Source of the DNA: Clostridia bacterium
GTDB taxonomy: Bacteria > Bacillota > Clostridia > Peptostreptococcales > JAAYPU01
Direction: 5' to 3'
DNA length: 36,327 nucleotides
Assembly: GCA_016278615.1 (NCBI GenBank)
Contig: JADQBM010000049.1
Location: forward strand, 1-36,327
The notes below the pieces were generated by a model. It saw only the letters and a list, made by a program, of their open reading frames with translations. It searched no databases and had not been told where the DNA came from. Shown piece by piece: positions 16,270 to 25,241 of this stretch (its first letter is position 1; the number at the start of each line of letters is the position of its first letter). Position numbers and translations under genes: made by a program.

Positions 16270-16805
16270 TTCGAATTTCTCCCCTCAAAAGATCCTTTGC
16301 AGCAGCTGCTGCCTTCAGTGATTCTTTGACTAAAGCAAAGTCTACCACCTCCTGAGAGTCCAAACGCCAGTCCTTCATCCAATGAAGAAATAAGCTTACA
16401 AACTTCATCAGAATAGTATTTACTGAAAAAGCACTCTTTGATAATAATTTCTCCATGATTACCATATTGAAGTTCTATCCCGATAATCTTATAAATTACC
16501 TTAAGGGCTTCTGATACCTCTTTCCATGTTCTAATATGAAGGCTTTTATTTAGATTCTGTCCAAAAATGTTAGAATTTTGATACAACCGATCTTTCACTT
16601 CTTCAATGGGACGCCCCCTCTGCAAATAGCTTTCAGCCTGCTCTTTTGTAAATAATGCGTATTTTGATAAGCATTCATCAAAAGAAAGCCCTACAAGCTC
16701 TGGCATCTTACTTTGAAAAGCATCAGCCGTTAAACGAAACAGTTCCTTCAGCTTCTTCTTCTTGATAAATTGCGGCATGTGGAGACTCATTATTTTCACG
16801 AACAT
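16266..16805 (-). CDS. Small soluble protein, ATC-hydrolase-like (uncertain)
   Basis: A 179-residue protein without membrane segments or signal peptide. The C-terminal third, with KECFFSKYYSDEVCKLISSL, then FGLSGGGRLCFSQRITEG and a final SSCCKG, has spaced cysteines and an overall pattern like the L-2-amino-thiazoline-4-carboxylate hydrolase family (PF14196), many members of which accompany redox operons. That assignment is by eye only. The ATG at 16805 has AGGAG 7 nt upstream although the gene then overlaps the radical SAM gene by 83 bp; the last 4 bp overlap the GMC gene. The tight overlaps mean the three proteins are made together. Confidence 0.6.
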   Translation of the reverse strand: MFVKIMSLHMPQFIKKKKLKELFRLTADAFQSKMPELVGLSFDECLSKYALFTKEQAESYLQRGRPIEEVKDRLYQNSNIFGQNLNKSLHIRTWKEVSEALKVIYKIIGIELQYGNHGEIIIKECFFSKYYSDEVCKLISSLDEGLAFGLSGGGRLCFSQRITEGSSCCKGSFEGRNSK

Positions 16806-18420
16806 AATCGTACTCCTGTTTTTTCATTTTCATAAAATATATTGCTGTAATGCCAATAAAGCCATCTACAACAAAGTTGGCAAAATATATCAGGTAAGGT
16901 TGGTGCTTCAAAAATAGATATATGGAAATAAAGGAAGATGCCAGTTTAGCCTGAGCCAACAAAAATGGATAAATCCTCTGCTCTGGATACCGAAACATCC
17001 GGTAAGCAAGTAAAGTGACAACATACATATAAGCAGAAGCCAGTGCCAGATAAAAACCAGTTCCTTGTAAAGGGGATGGGGGCAGACCGAAATAACCTGA
17101 CATACCATTAAAAAAGGTCAGAGCTACATCGGGAAAAAATAGAAAAATCATACCTACAACAGCAAATATTATTGCTGCAGTAAGGCCGAACAATTTATAC
17201 ACTCTCACAGGCATCCCTCCACAACTTTTTTGTTTATAATACATTCGTGAAAATTCAGACATGGAACTAAATGAAACTTCCTTCATCATCTCCAGAGTAT
17301 CTTCTTTACTCATAGGCGATTGTCCCTTATAATACTTCCTTAGTAGCTCATAGTTTTTATTAATGAAGCAACAACTTTCTGAAGGAAAATGATCCTTCAT
17401 CTTTGAAAAAATAGTATTTACCGTCTTATCTCGTACGTTTCCAAAGGTCATTGGCGTAAATACACAAGGGCTTACTTCACCAAATGCATCTATATAAACC
17501 ATTTTATTACCTGCATTACAGCCAAAGTGCTCTTTTCCCTCAAAATGCCCAAGATAGTTTACGGTTATTTTCCCTGCTTTATTGTATTTATCCTGCAACC
17601 TTACCAGACTCAACCTTTCCTCTTCTGTAATAACCGAAGCTTCGTTCCAGAAAGCCTCTCCCGTAGGTTTTGTTTCACTGAGCCAGGCTTCATGAATTCC
17701 AAGGCTAATCAGAAATTTTAAAAATTCATCTACTTGATCCTTTTTAAGCATCTCCCGAGATATAACCGTGGATACACTAACATGAATGCCTAAGTTTTTA
17801 AATATCTCTATTGCTCTGAGTGCTTCTTGATAAGCCCCTTTGTATCCTCTAATCCCATCATGTTCTACCTCTTTCCAATGGTCCAGACTAATAGAGACAT
17901 ACAAAAGACCAGCCTCTTTAAGCGCCTCAGCCAGTTGCTCCGTAAGATTCAGACCTGAAGTAAACAACTTTATTGCACAGTCATCCCCGACACTTTTTAC
18001 AATCTCAACAATATCTTTGTTTAGAAGCGGTTCTCCACCGGTAAACCCCAGCCAAAAAACACCCATTTCTTTTAGGTCTTGAATCAGTTGTTTGATTTTA
18101 GCCGTACTTAAGGGCTCCCCACTTCTATTCTTATTATAGCAATATTGGCAATTCTGTGGACAAACATTGGTCAAGCTAATTTGAGCATGAGAGGGCCCCT
18201 GCTTCTTTCCCAGAAGATGCTCATCTATAAAGCGGGAAAAAACTTTACTGTTTACCGAAGGCAAGTGGGAATGAATGATGAGCTGGCCTTCAACATTCAA
18301 CAAGTTGAACTTCCCCATATATTTGGTCAAAAACCAGTTAAGGGAAGGTTTCACCTTTATAATTTGTATGTTCGATAATAATGCTTTGACTAAAGCAATT
18401 TTATTTCTAAATTTAGACAT
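16723..18420 (-). CDS. Radical SAM/SPASM-like protein with a C-terminal membrane domain
   Basis: A 565-residue fusion. Residues 1-75 are a family-specific N-terminal region; the radical SAM core follows, with the Fe-S motif Cys87-x3-Cys91-x2-Cys94 (CPQNCQYC) and the SAM-binding FTGGEPLL. A SPASM-like cluster region has CNAGNKMVYIDAFGEVSPC and a downstream Cys-Cys pair. From about residue 400 four predicted membrane helices appear (LTAAIIFAVVGMIFLFF, FYLALASAYMYVVTLLAY, LASSFISIYLFL and YFANFVVDGFIGITAIYF). GAGGG lies 8 nt before the ATG. A radical SAM enzyme anchored this way probably acts on a membrane-bound substrate or delivers product there. No precursor peptide gene is visible beside it. 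Confidence 0.8.
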   Translation of the reverse strand: MSKFRNKIALVKALLSNIQIIKVKPSLNWFLTKYMGKFNLLNVEGQLIIHSHLPSVNSKVFSRFIDEHLLGKKQGPSHAQISLTNVCPQNCQYCYNKNRSGEPLSTAKIKQLIQDLKEMGVFWLGFTGGEPLLNKDIVEIVKSVGDDCAIKLFTSGLNLTEQLAEALKEAGLLYVSISLDHWKEVEHDGIRGYKGAYQEALRAIEIFKNLGIHVSVSTVISREMLKKDQVDEFLKFLISLGIHEAWLSETKPTGEAFWNEASVITEEERLSLVRLQDKYNKAGKITVNYLGHFEGKEHFGCNAGNKMVYIDAFGEVSPCVFTPMTFGNVRDKTVNTIFSKMKDHFPSESCCFINKNYELLRKYYKGQSPMSKEDTLEMMKEVSFSSMSEFSRMYYKQKSCGGMPVRVYKLFGLTAAIIFAVVGMIFLFFPDVALTFFNGMSGYFGLPPSPLQGTGFYLALASAYMYVVTLLAYRMFRYPEQRIYPFLLAQAKLASSFISIYLFLKHQPYLIYFANFVVDGFIGITAIYFMKMKKQEYDYVRENNESPHAAIYQEEEAEGTVSFNG

Positions 18421-18533
18421 ATCAAAATCCCTCGTTATTTCTAATCAGTTTCTTGTATTCATATTCCTACTTGGATTTTTTTTCTTAATAATAATGCATC
18501 ATCTTTCTAAGTTAAAACGAAAAAATACATTAT

Positions 18534-19409
18534 TTATAACCATTTGATTTCTTTTTTTGGCTTTGGAGCGATTCTGAGATGGTGAACTGCCGGATGCCCC
18601 AAGATAATAACAGCATTAACATTGTCTCGGGGTGTCAAATTTAGTACTTTCTTACACCTATTACTGGAGTTAATTGCATTTTGCGCAAGGGTGACAAAAC
18701 AAGTCCCAAGTCTTAACGCTTGTGCCATAAGACAAATATTATATCCTGCAAGGACACAGTCTTCCTTTGGAGTGGGTATTTGTTCCTTTGAATGGATAAT
18801 GATAATAACAGGTGCATTGTAAAAGAACGGATCATCTCCACTGTATATGCGTTTTATCAAATCTTTCATCCTGCCGCCATAATTTTTATCCCTCAAGAAG
18901 CCACGCATTTGCTTATTGACAAAGGGCTTAGCCACATTCCTCAATACCGGATTGTTGAGCACATGACTTCTTAATTTATATATTTTAGTCAATTCATCTT
19001 TTATTCTTACTTTTACTGTTTCACTTTTTATTATTGTAAATTCATAGGCATGTGCGTTCCCTCCAGAAGGTATATACCTTGCCCGATCAATTATTGTTTC
19101 TACAATACTGTCATCAACACTCCTTTTTTCAAAATTCCTGATACTCCTTCGATACGCCAGAAAACTTCCTAAGCTTTCATCTGTAGTGGTATTAAACAGA
19201 TCAATTTTTGGTTTGTTATTCTCTGAATTTTTTTTAAGCTTAATTGCATTTTGAGGACAAATAGTGTAGCAGTGAAAACATTTACTACATTTAGGATTGT
19301 TAGGGTCAATATGCTTACTACTTTGTATCTGCACATGATGACCACATTCCTCTACACATTTTCCACAAGAAACACATAATTTTTCATCTAAATAAAATTT
19401 TTCACTCAT
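18534..19409 (-). CDS. Ferredoxin-nitroreductase fusion protein
   Basis: A 291-residue protein. The first 65 residues carry two [4Fe-4S] motifs, CVSCGKCVEEC and CSKCFHCYTICP, and the rest is an FMN nitroreductase fold starting at RRSIRNFEKRSVDDSIVETIIDRARYIPSGGNAH and ending with VILGHPA. Such fusions pass electrons from ferredoxin to FMN for reductive steps on small molecules. GGAAGG stands 7 nt before the ATG. It is the second gene in the cassette, after the sigma factor, and likely supplies the reducing arm to balance the oxidising GMC enzyme. Its substrate is not known. Confidence 0.85.
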   Translation of the reverse strand: MSEKFYLDEKLCVSCGKCVEECGHHVQIQSSKHIDPNNPKCSKCFHCYTICPQNAIKLKKNSENNKPKIDLFNTTTDESLGSFLAYRRSIRNFEKRSVDDSIVETIIDRARYIPSGGNAHAYEFTIIKSETVKVRIKDELTKIYKLRSHVLNNPVLRNVAKPFVNKQMRGFLRDKNYGGRMKDLIKRIYSGDDPFFYNAPVIIIIHSKEQIPTPKEDCVLAGYNICLMAQALRLGTCFVTLAQNAINSSNRCKKVLNLTPRDNVNAVIILGHPAVHHLRIAPKPKKEIKWL

Positions 19410-19483
19410 GTTAAAACCTTCCTCTCATTTTTTTCTTCTAATAACTTAGATACAAAAAATAAAACGAAGGTTACGGTGATTTT

Positions 19484-20257
19484 TTATAATCCACTTATTT
19501 TTTCTTTTAAAATATCCTTACCCCAATACTCCATCATGGGAAACTTTTTATATAGCTCATCAATGCTTGGTTTATACACCGCCTCCAAATCTGATTTGCT
19601 GACTATTCCTACTTCTAAAGCCTGGTCTTTCACTCTTTTTAGTATTTCCGGATCATACATAAGCGCAAAACCTATCCTTGATTTACACGAGCAAGTACTG
19701 TCTTCTGTCAGCCACTGGCATCTTTTGCTAAAAAATTCAACAAGATTGGCCCTAGCCCTGTTCAGCCTTGCTTTAATCACATTTTCACCTATTCCTAAAA
19801 CCTCGGAGATTTCCTTATATGAAAAGTCCAAAATATTTCTCATTACATAAACAATTCTTTGGTTTTCCGGCAGACGAAAAGAAAGAAAATGCAGACAACC
19901 ATGCCTTATTTCCCTTAGCAGTTCGCTTATATAAATGGCTTTTTCTGGGTTGGAATACCACTCTTGCACTTCTTCAGGAATATTATTCTTAAACATTTCG
20001 ATTTTCACGTCCAAAGATTCAACATAAGCCTTACTCATCTTCTTTTTAAGCTTAAGGCAATTATTCAATGCAATTTTATATATCCATGTATATATATTAC
20101 TTTCACCTTTAAAACGGTCTATGTTTTGATATACCTGTATAAAGGTTTCCTGGGATACATCTTCTGCATCTTCTCTGCTGCCCGTTATTCTAAAAGCAAG
20201 GTTATATACCTTCTTACCATATTCGTCTATAAGTTCATTGATATCTATATCTCTCAT
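19484..20257 (-). CDS. ECF-like RNA polymerase sigma factor with Cys-containing C-terminal extension
   Basis: A 257-residue sigma-70-family factor. Region 2 is clear (YNLAFRITGSREDAEDVSQETFIQVYQNIDRFKGESNIYTWIYKIALNNC) and region 4 has FRLPENQRIVYVMRNILDFSYKEISEVLGIGENVIKARLNRAR. A further ~70 residues follow, with CQWLTEDSTCSC (a C-x8-C-x-C group), perhaps a zinc or redox sensor that replaces a separate anti-sigma factor, since none is adjacent. The start at 20257 is chosen because AGGAG lies 6 nt upstream; the upstream ATG at 20272 overlaps that site. It is the first gene of the cassette, transcribed from a sigma-A promoter at 20352-20380. Confidence 0.85.
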   Translation of the reverse strand: MRDIDINELIDEYGKKVYNLAFRITGSREDAEDVSQETFIQVYQNIDRFKGESNIYTWIYKIALNNCLKLKKKMSKAYVESLDVKIEMFKNNIPEEVQEWYSNPEKAIYISELLREIRHGCLHFLSFRLPENQRIVYVMRNILDFSYKEISEVLGIGENVIKARLNRARANLVEFFSKRCQWLTEDSTCSCKSRIGFALMYDPEILKRVKDQALEVGIVSKSDLEAVYKPSIDELYKKFPMMEYWGKDILKEKISGL

Positions 20258-20351
20258 TGTGATCTCCTGCATAGTAATTGATTTTAATTAAGATATGATT
20301 TTATAAATAGATTTTTTGTATAAAAAACAAAAGATATTGTATGCTAAACAC

Positions 20352-20380
20352 ATAATATTCTAGAGAAAATATCATGTCAA
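20352..20380 (-). promoter_or_regulatory. Sigma-A promoter of the sigma-factor cassette
   Basis: TTGACA (20380-20375), a 17-nt spacer and TATTAT (20357-20352) on the minus strand form a near-perfect housekeeping promoter about 90 nt before the sigma gene. The 20258-20565 gap otherwise holds only this and the SulP terminator. An autoregulated ECF-type promoter was not recognised. Confidence 0.7.
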
Positions 20381-20492
20381 GTGTTATCTCTAATGGTCCT
20401 TCTTCGAGACATAGGTGCATAAAACAACCTCTCGACAGATAACTATAATAGTAAAGTCAATGTATTTCTTAACTGTTTTATTATAATACAAA

Positions 20493-20519
20493 ACCGACTA
20501 GAATTATCTCCCAGTCGGT
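20493..20519 (-). terminator. Probable terminator of the SulP gene
   Basis: ACCGACT (20493-20499) and AGTCGGT (20513-20519) form a 7-bp stem; the minus strand continues with TTTTG. The stem is short and the tail modest, so termination may be partial. Confidence 0.55.
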
Positions 20520-20565
20520 ACATTACAGGCCATGGTCTAATACCATTTATGGCAATAATAAGTGT

Positions 20566-22233
20566 TTATACAGATTTAATAAGATATTGTTCAGCATAAT
20601 CAACCGCCTCTTTGATAGTCTTGAAGAATTTATCTTCTCCGATTATCTCAACTAATTCCGCTTTCTTGAGTACGGAATAAGGTTGTTCATTAATGCCTGA
20701 TATAAGAATTTCAATGTGTTTGTGATAGCAAATTTCTATCATTCTTCTAAATGCATTCAATGCAGTAGCATCCATTGCAGGGACATTTCTCATTCTAATA
20801 ATTAAAACATTGGTTTTATCTCCAAGTTCATTTAAAGCAGTAAAAAATTTATGTGCGGCTCCAAAAAAGAAGGGCCCGTTGATTTCATAAATCATTATCT
20901 TATCAAATGTTTTTAGCAAATATTCTTCATTATTGTCTGCTTCATTTTCATCTTCTTCTGCCGCATCTAAGTTATTAATATTCACGTTTGTAACTTCACT
21001 CATTCTTTTCATAAATAAGAAGGCCGCTAAAACCATACCTATCTCAATAGCTTTAACTAAGTCAATCATAACCGTAATTGAGAAAGTAATCAAAAGCACT
21101 AAAATATCACTTTTAGGTGACTTAAAGAGCATTTTAAATTCACGCCATTCACTCATGTTATATGCTACGATGATCAGCACAGCAGCTAAAGATGTTAATG
21201 GAATCATCTTTGCTAAGGGCATAAATATAACCAAAATCAACAAAAGAGTCAAAGAATGTACAATGCCAGCAACAGGTGTTCTCCCACCATTTTTAACATT
21301 TGCAACTGTTCTTGCAATTGCACCTGTAGCAGGGATACCACCAAAGAAACCAGACATCATATTTGCTACGCCTTGAGCTACCAATTCCATATTGGATCTG
21401 TGCTTCCCACCAATCATACCATCTGAAACTACAGCTGATAATAAGGATTCAATTGATCCAAGTATTGCAATTGTAAATGCTGGCGCAATTAAATATTTGA
21501 TTTTTTCAATTGTAAATATGGGCAATTCAAATTTTGGAAGTTGAGATGATATTTCACCAAATTTTGTTCCAATTGTGGCAACATTCAGGCCAAAAATTTG
21601 AACTATTATAGATGTAGCAATTAGGGCTACTAAAGCGCCAGGTATTCTTTTATTTATTCGAGGCCAAACCATTATGATCAGGAGAGCTAAAGAACCAACA
21701 ATAGTAGTTTGCAAGTTTATTGCATCAAATGCCTTAAAGTATTCTTGCCATTTTGCCAAAAAATCTATTGGTACATTTTCAATAGGAAGGCCAAAAAAAT
21801 CTTTAATTTGAGAAGAAAAAATTACTAAGGCGATACCGCTTGTGAATCCAGTTGTTATGGGGTATGGTATATATTTAATTATCCCGCCCAGCTTCATAAC
21901 ACCCATTAATATCATAATAATACCGGCTAGTATTGTTGCAATGGTTAAGCCTCCAATTCCAAACTCTGTTACGATACCAAAAACTATAATCATAAAGGCC
22001 CCAGTAGGACCTCCAATCTGAACTCTACTTCCTCCTAATAATGAAATTAGAAAGCCTGCAATTATTGCAGTATGCAAACCTTTTTCTGGCGATACGCCAG
22101 AGGCAATAGCTAACGCTATAGATAAAGGCAACGCAATAATTGCTACAATGATTCCTGCAGTTAAATCACTAAAAAATTGCTCTTTACTATAATTCTTTAG
22201 TGTTGAAATAATTTTAGGTTGTAATTTTGACAA
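20566..22233 (-). CDS. SulP-family inorganic anion transporter with STAS domain
   Basis: A 555-residue SLC26/SulP carrier for sulfate, bicarbonate or similar anions. The opening FFSDLTAGIIVAIIALPLSIALAIASG, the GGSRVQIGGPTGAFM signature and the PATGAIARTVANVKNGGRTPVAGIVHS segment are diagnostic. About twelve helices are followed by a cytoplasmic STAS domain from about residue 435 (FDKIMIYEINGPFFFGAAHKF ... NVPAMDATALNAFRRM). The start is a TTG at 22233 with only a weak purine-rich site. Fifty-seven nt upstream, a strong AGAGGAG precedes a 4-codon frame (MTVR, 22290-22276) in the same frame but followed by several stops; it may be a tiny regulatory frame or the remnant of an older start. Confidence 0.85.
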   Translation of the reverse strand: MSKLQPKIISTLKNYSKEQFFSDLTAGIIVAIIALPLSIALAIASGVSPEKGLHTAIIAGFLISLLGGSRVQIGGPTGAFMIIVFGIVTEFGIGGLTIATILAGIIMILMGVMKLGGIIKYIPYPITTGFTSGIALVIFSSQIKDFFGLPIENVPIDFLAKWQEYFKAFDAINLQTTIVGSLALLIIMVWPRINKRIPGALVALIATSIIVQIFGLNVATIGTKFGEISSQLPKFELPIFTIEKIKYLIAPAFTIAILGSIESLLSAVVSDGMIGGKHRSNMELVAQGVANMMSGFFGGIPATGAIARTVANVKNGGRTPVAGIVHSLTLLLILVIFMPLAKMIPLTSLAAVLIIVAYNMSEWREFKMLFKSPKSDILVLLITFSITVMIDLVKAIEIGMVLAAFLFMKRMSEVTNVNINNLDAAEEDENEADNNEEYLLKTFDKIMIYEINGPFFFGAAHKFFTALNELGDKTNVLIIRMRNVPAMDATALNAFRRMIEICYHKHIEILISGINEQPYSVLKKAELVEIIGEDKFFKTIKEAVDYAEQYLIKSV

Positions 22234-22409
22234 TTCAAGTCGCTTCTTTCTTCTTTATTTTTTCTAACTTGGAATTTACCGAACAGTCATATATTACTCC
22301 TCTAAAATATGAATTGCAATGTTTTTAATAGGAATGGCATCAACACTAAATAACATACTTTATAATATGCAAGTGGAAATTGTGTAGAAAAAAATCCTCC
22401 TCAATGACA

Positions 22410-24377
22410 TTATCGAACTATTCTTGCATACTGTGCCTTGGTAATAAAATAAAATATCCCGTATACGATACCATACGCTCCGTACATAACAGCCGAAAAG
22501 GCAAGTACAGTAAAATAGGAATTATCCACTGGTATCATGTTGGAAAATACTATGGTATCTGCAGCTTTCATGGCAAACATGCTATGGACAATTCCAACCA
22601 AAAGTGGGATCAAGAAGACTGGGAGTAGCCTCTTTACGATTATTTTTTTCTCAAGTTGGCCGGCTATACCGATTTTCCTGAGCATTCTGTATTGGTGCCG
22701 CTCCTCCTCTGCCGCCATAATCTGTTTAAAATACAATAGGCTTGCTGTCATCAACATAAATACGGCACTCATAAAGAAGCCAATAAAGCAAACCAATCCG
22801 AAAGTCTCTAAGGCTTCAATATAATGGTTATATGCAACTCTAAAGCTTCCTGTGTTGCCAGATAGTATTTGTGTCAGTTCATGGGCTAATTCTCCTGATT
22901 TTAATGGATTTTCATAGTTCAATACAGTGACTTGGTCATAAGCTGACCCCTTTTCATCAACCTCTGAAATATGCCCCTTTTTAAGAAGTGCTTCAAAATC
23001 ATCATCACTTAAAATAAGGGTATGCAATGCGCCAAAGGATACAATGCCAGATCTTAATGCGGCTGTTATACTTACTTCTTTATCAGGAAAGGTGAGTAGC
23101 TGTCCTAACATGGCACTTTCAATATCTTGATGCATATACGGATATGTGTACATTGCTTCCCCATGATTGATATGAACTGGTTTCAAATGACTTTTAGATA
23201 GAGCAACGAGTTTATTGTAGTCAGATTGTGAATATACTCTAAAATAATCTCTTTCACTGGATATATACTCTGCATTGCCAATGGTGACTGTTTCTATTTT
23301 GGGAACTGATTTGTACCGCTGGGTGGTATAACTTTCTGTCATTTTAGTATCATGCTTTTCAAAAGCTGCATACACTTTATCCAGTAATTCTTCCTGTCCC
23401 CCGTAGAAGTACATATCGTAACCAATAATGTCATATGTGTTATTCTCAATATTCTTATATAATGTAAATCCTGTTGCAATTGCTGTAGTAGCAACAGCAG
23501 ACAGAACTGCGATAGTAGCCATAACAGAACCTATTGACTTCATTCTGTGAGAAAAAGCCGATGTTGCTATTAAATTAGCACCTTTGTAGTAATTATTCTT
23601 ATTTCTTTTTATTAAATTCAAAACCTTAGGTAACCCGCCCCAAAAAAACAGATAGGTTCCGAAAATTACTAAAACAAGCACTGGTATAGAGGAGATTACT
23701 ACCATCTGAGGATCGCCGCTGGCGGCCAGATAATATCCTGCCCCTATTGAAACAAGAGATAAAATCAGTAAAATCATTGATCCTTCAGATTTGCCTTCTG
23801 ATACTTTATCTGCCTTGAATAAATCCACCAATTCAAATTTATTGATGACCCTTAAGCCCGATAAACCCATAACGCAAAATATAAATATAAAAAGTATTAC
23901 GGTTATATAAATAGCTTTTGGGTCCATGGTAAAAGCTATACTGCCAGTAAAAGATGCCAAAGAAATATCCAGTAAAATCATTGCAATTAATTTCGAGAAA
24001 AATATGCCAACCCCTATTCCTATAACAAGTGCTATAGAGCCTACAATCATAGTCTCCAAGAAAAGCAATTTGCCTATTTTCCCATTTGTCATACCAAACA
24101 AAGCATAGGTGGAGATTTCTTTCTTCCTTGCTTTTATAAAGCTGTTATTAGAACTTAATAAAAAGAACATCACAAATACCATGATGATAATACCGAACCC
24201 TGTCAGCATAGATCTATATCTGGCATCATAAGTAAAGGCCATTATGACATATTCATTTTGCATAAGGGCAAGAAAAGAATATGCTGTAAAGATGCTGAAA
24301 CTTAAAGAAAAAAAATACATAATGTATTTTTTGAAATTTTGCTTTATGTTACGAAAGGCTAATGTCCTTAGCGTCAT
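22410..24377 (-). CDS. BceB-type ABC transporter permease
   Basis: A 655-residue FtsX-like permease of the peptide-antibiotic sensing and resistance type (BceB). Ten helices are seen in the usual 1 + 3 + 2 + 4-like plan, with a large extracellular domain from about residue 310 to 520 (ENNTYDIIGYDMYFY to SGNTGSFRVAYN), which binds peptide-complexed lipid II-cycle intermediates in known members. The N-terminal MTLRTLAFRNIKQNFKKYIMYFFSLSF opening is typical. It overlaps the ATPase gene by 4 bp (ATGA). With the adjacent kinase and regulator it forms a complete Bce module. Bacitracin-like or lantibiotic specificity cannot be read from sequence. Confidence 0.9.
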   Translation of the reverse strand: MTLRTLAFRNIKQNFKKYIMYFFSLSFSIFTAYSFLALMQNEYVIMAFTYDARYRSMLTGFGIIIMVFVMFFLLSSNNSFIKARKKEISTYALFGMTNGKIGKLLFLETMIVGSIALVIGIGVGIFFSKLIAMILLDISLASFTGSIAFTMDPKAIYITVILFIFIFCVMGLSGLRVINKFELVDLFKADKVSEGKSEGSMILLILSLVSIGAGYYLAASGDPQMVVISSIPVLVLVIFGTYLFFWGGLPKVLNLIKRNKNNYYKGANLIATSAFSHRMKSIGSVMATIAVLSAVATTAIATGFTLYKNIENNTYDIIGYDMYFYGGQEELLDKVYAAFEKHDTKMTESYTTQRYKSVPKIETVTIGNAEYISSERDYFRVYSQSDYNKLVALSKSHLKPVHINHGEAMYTYPYMHQDIESAMLGQLLTFPDKEVSITAALRSGIVSFGALHTLILSDDDFEALLKKGHISEVDEKGSAYDQVTVLNYENPLKSGELAHELTQILSGNTGSFRVAYNHYIEALETFGLVCFIGFFMSAVFMLMTASLLYFKQIMAAEEERHQYRMLRKIGIAGQLEKKIIVKRLLPVFLIPLLVGIVHSMFAMKAADTIVFSNMIPVDNSYFTVLAFSAVMYGAYGIVYGIFYFITKAQYARIVR

Positions 24378-25132
24378 TTCCCCTCACCCCCCAGCACACT
24401 CATAACCTCTATAATAGCGTCAAAAAATTTCTTTTTGCTATCGCCTGCATACAATTCGCTATATATCTCCCCATCACGTATGAACATGATTTTCTGACAA
24501 TAACTTGCAGCAAATACATCGTGGGTTACCAGTAAAATTGTGGCCTTATATTCTTTGTTAATAAAGGTTAGGAGGTCAAGCAAGTCTTTCCCTGATTTTG
24601 AATCTAGGTTACCTGTTGGCTCATCGGCAAGTATCATTTTTGGGTTTGTAATCAAAGCTCGACATGCGGCAGCTCGTTGTTGTTCTCCTCCAGAAACTTC
24701 ATAAGGGTATTTTCCAAGTACTTCTGTAATCCCTAAGTCCTGTGCAATTTGAAAAAGCTTATCCTCCATAACATTTGCCTCGTATCCCTTTAGGGCCAAA
24801 GGTAGTATTATGTTTTCCTTTAATGTCATTGTTTCCAAGAGATTATAGTCTTGGAAAATGAAACCTATATTCTTGATTCTATGTTCTGCAAGCTGATTTT
24901 TATTTAATGTCGCGATTTCTTTTCCGTCCATAATATATCGACCCGTTGTCGGTTTATCAATACTCCCCAGTATATTCAAAAGTGTTGTCTTTCCCGAGCC
25001 CGATGCACCCATTACACCGATGAATTCGCCTTCCTTTACTTCAAAGCTAATACGCCTAAGGGCGATATATTCCTTGGCGCTTTTTTTTGTTCCGTATGTT
25101 TTGCTGATATTCTCTACTTTTAGTATCTGCAT
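24374..25132 (-). CDS. BceA-type ABC transporter ATP-binding protein
   Basis: A 252-residue ATPase of the MacB/BceA type, partner of the downstream permease. Walker A GASGSGKTTLLN, the Q-loop IFQDYNLLETMT, signature VSGGEQQRAAACRALI, Walker B MILADEPTGNLDSKSG and the switch His of LLVTHDVF are all intact. The ATG at 25132 is chosen because GGAGG lies 8 nt upstream; the upstream ATG at 25147 overlaps that site. The pair probably frees the lipid II cycle from an antimicrobial peptide while signalling its flux to the kinase. A BceR-like operator and promoter lie just upstream. Confidence 0.92.
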   Translation of the reverse strand: MQILKVENISKTYGTKKSAKEYIALRRISFEVKEGEFIGVMGASGSGKTTLLNILGSIDKPTTGRYIMDGKEIATLNKNQLAEHRIKNIGFIFQDYNLLETMTLKENIILPLALKGYEANVMEDKLFQIAQDLGITEVLGKYPYEVSGGEQQRAAACRALITNPKMILADEPTGNLDSKSGKDLLDLLTFINKEYKATILLVTHDVFAASYCQKIMFIRDGEIYSELYAGDSKKKFFDAIIEVMSVLGGEGK

Positions 25133-25165
25133 TGGTTTTTCCTCCATATAATTATTCTCAAAATA

Positions 25166-25241
25166 ATTATACTGTAGCTACAAACCTGGCAAAATCGAAT
25201 TAGATGACATTTTTTGTTTTTAGCTTACATTTTTGTCACAT
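25166..25241 (-). promoter_or_regulatory. BceR-type operator and promoter of bceAB
   Basis: On the minus strand TGTGACAAAAATGTAAG (25240-25224 area) resembles the TGTGAC-N-AAAATGTCACA site of Bacillus bceA. It overlaps the stop region of the kinase gene. A TATAAT box (25171-25166) follows about 50 nt downstream, with a weak TTGCCA -35. This fits activation of the transporter operon by the response regulator encoded upstream. Confidence 0.5.

Noticed and set aside
15000-20400. Mycofactocin gene cluster
   Set aside because: A precursor peptide, the peptide-binding chaperone and the MftD/MftE-type genes are missing; only the radical SAM plus GMC theme is shared.
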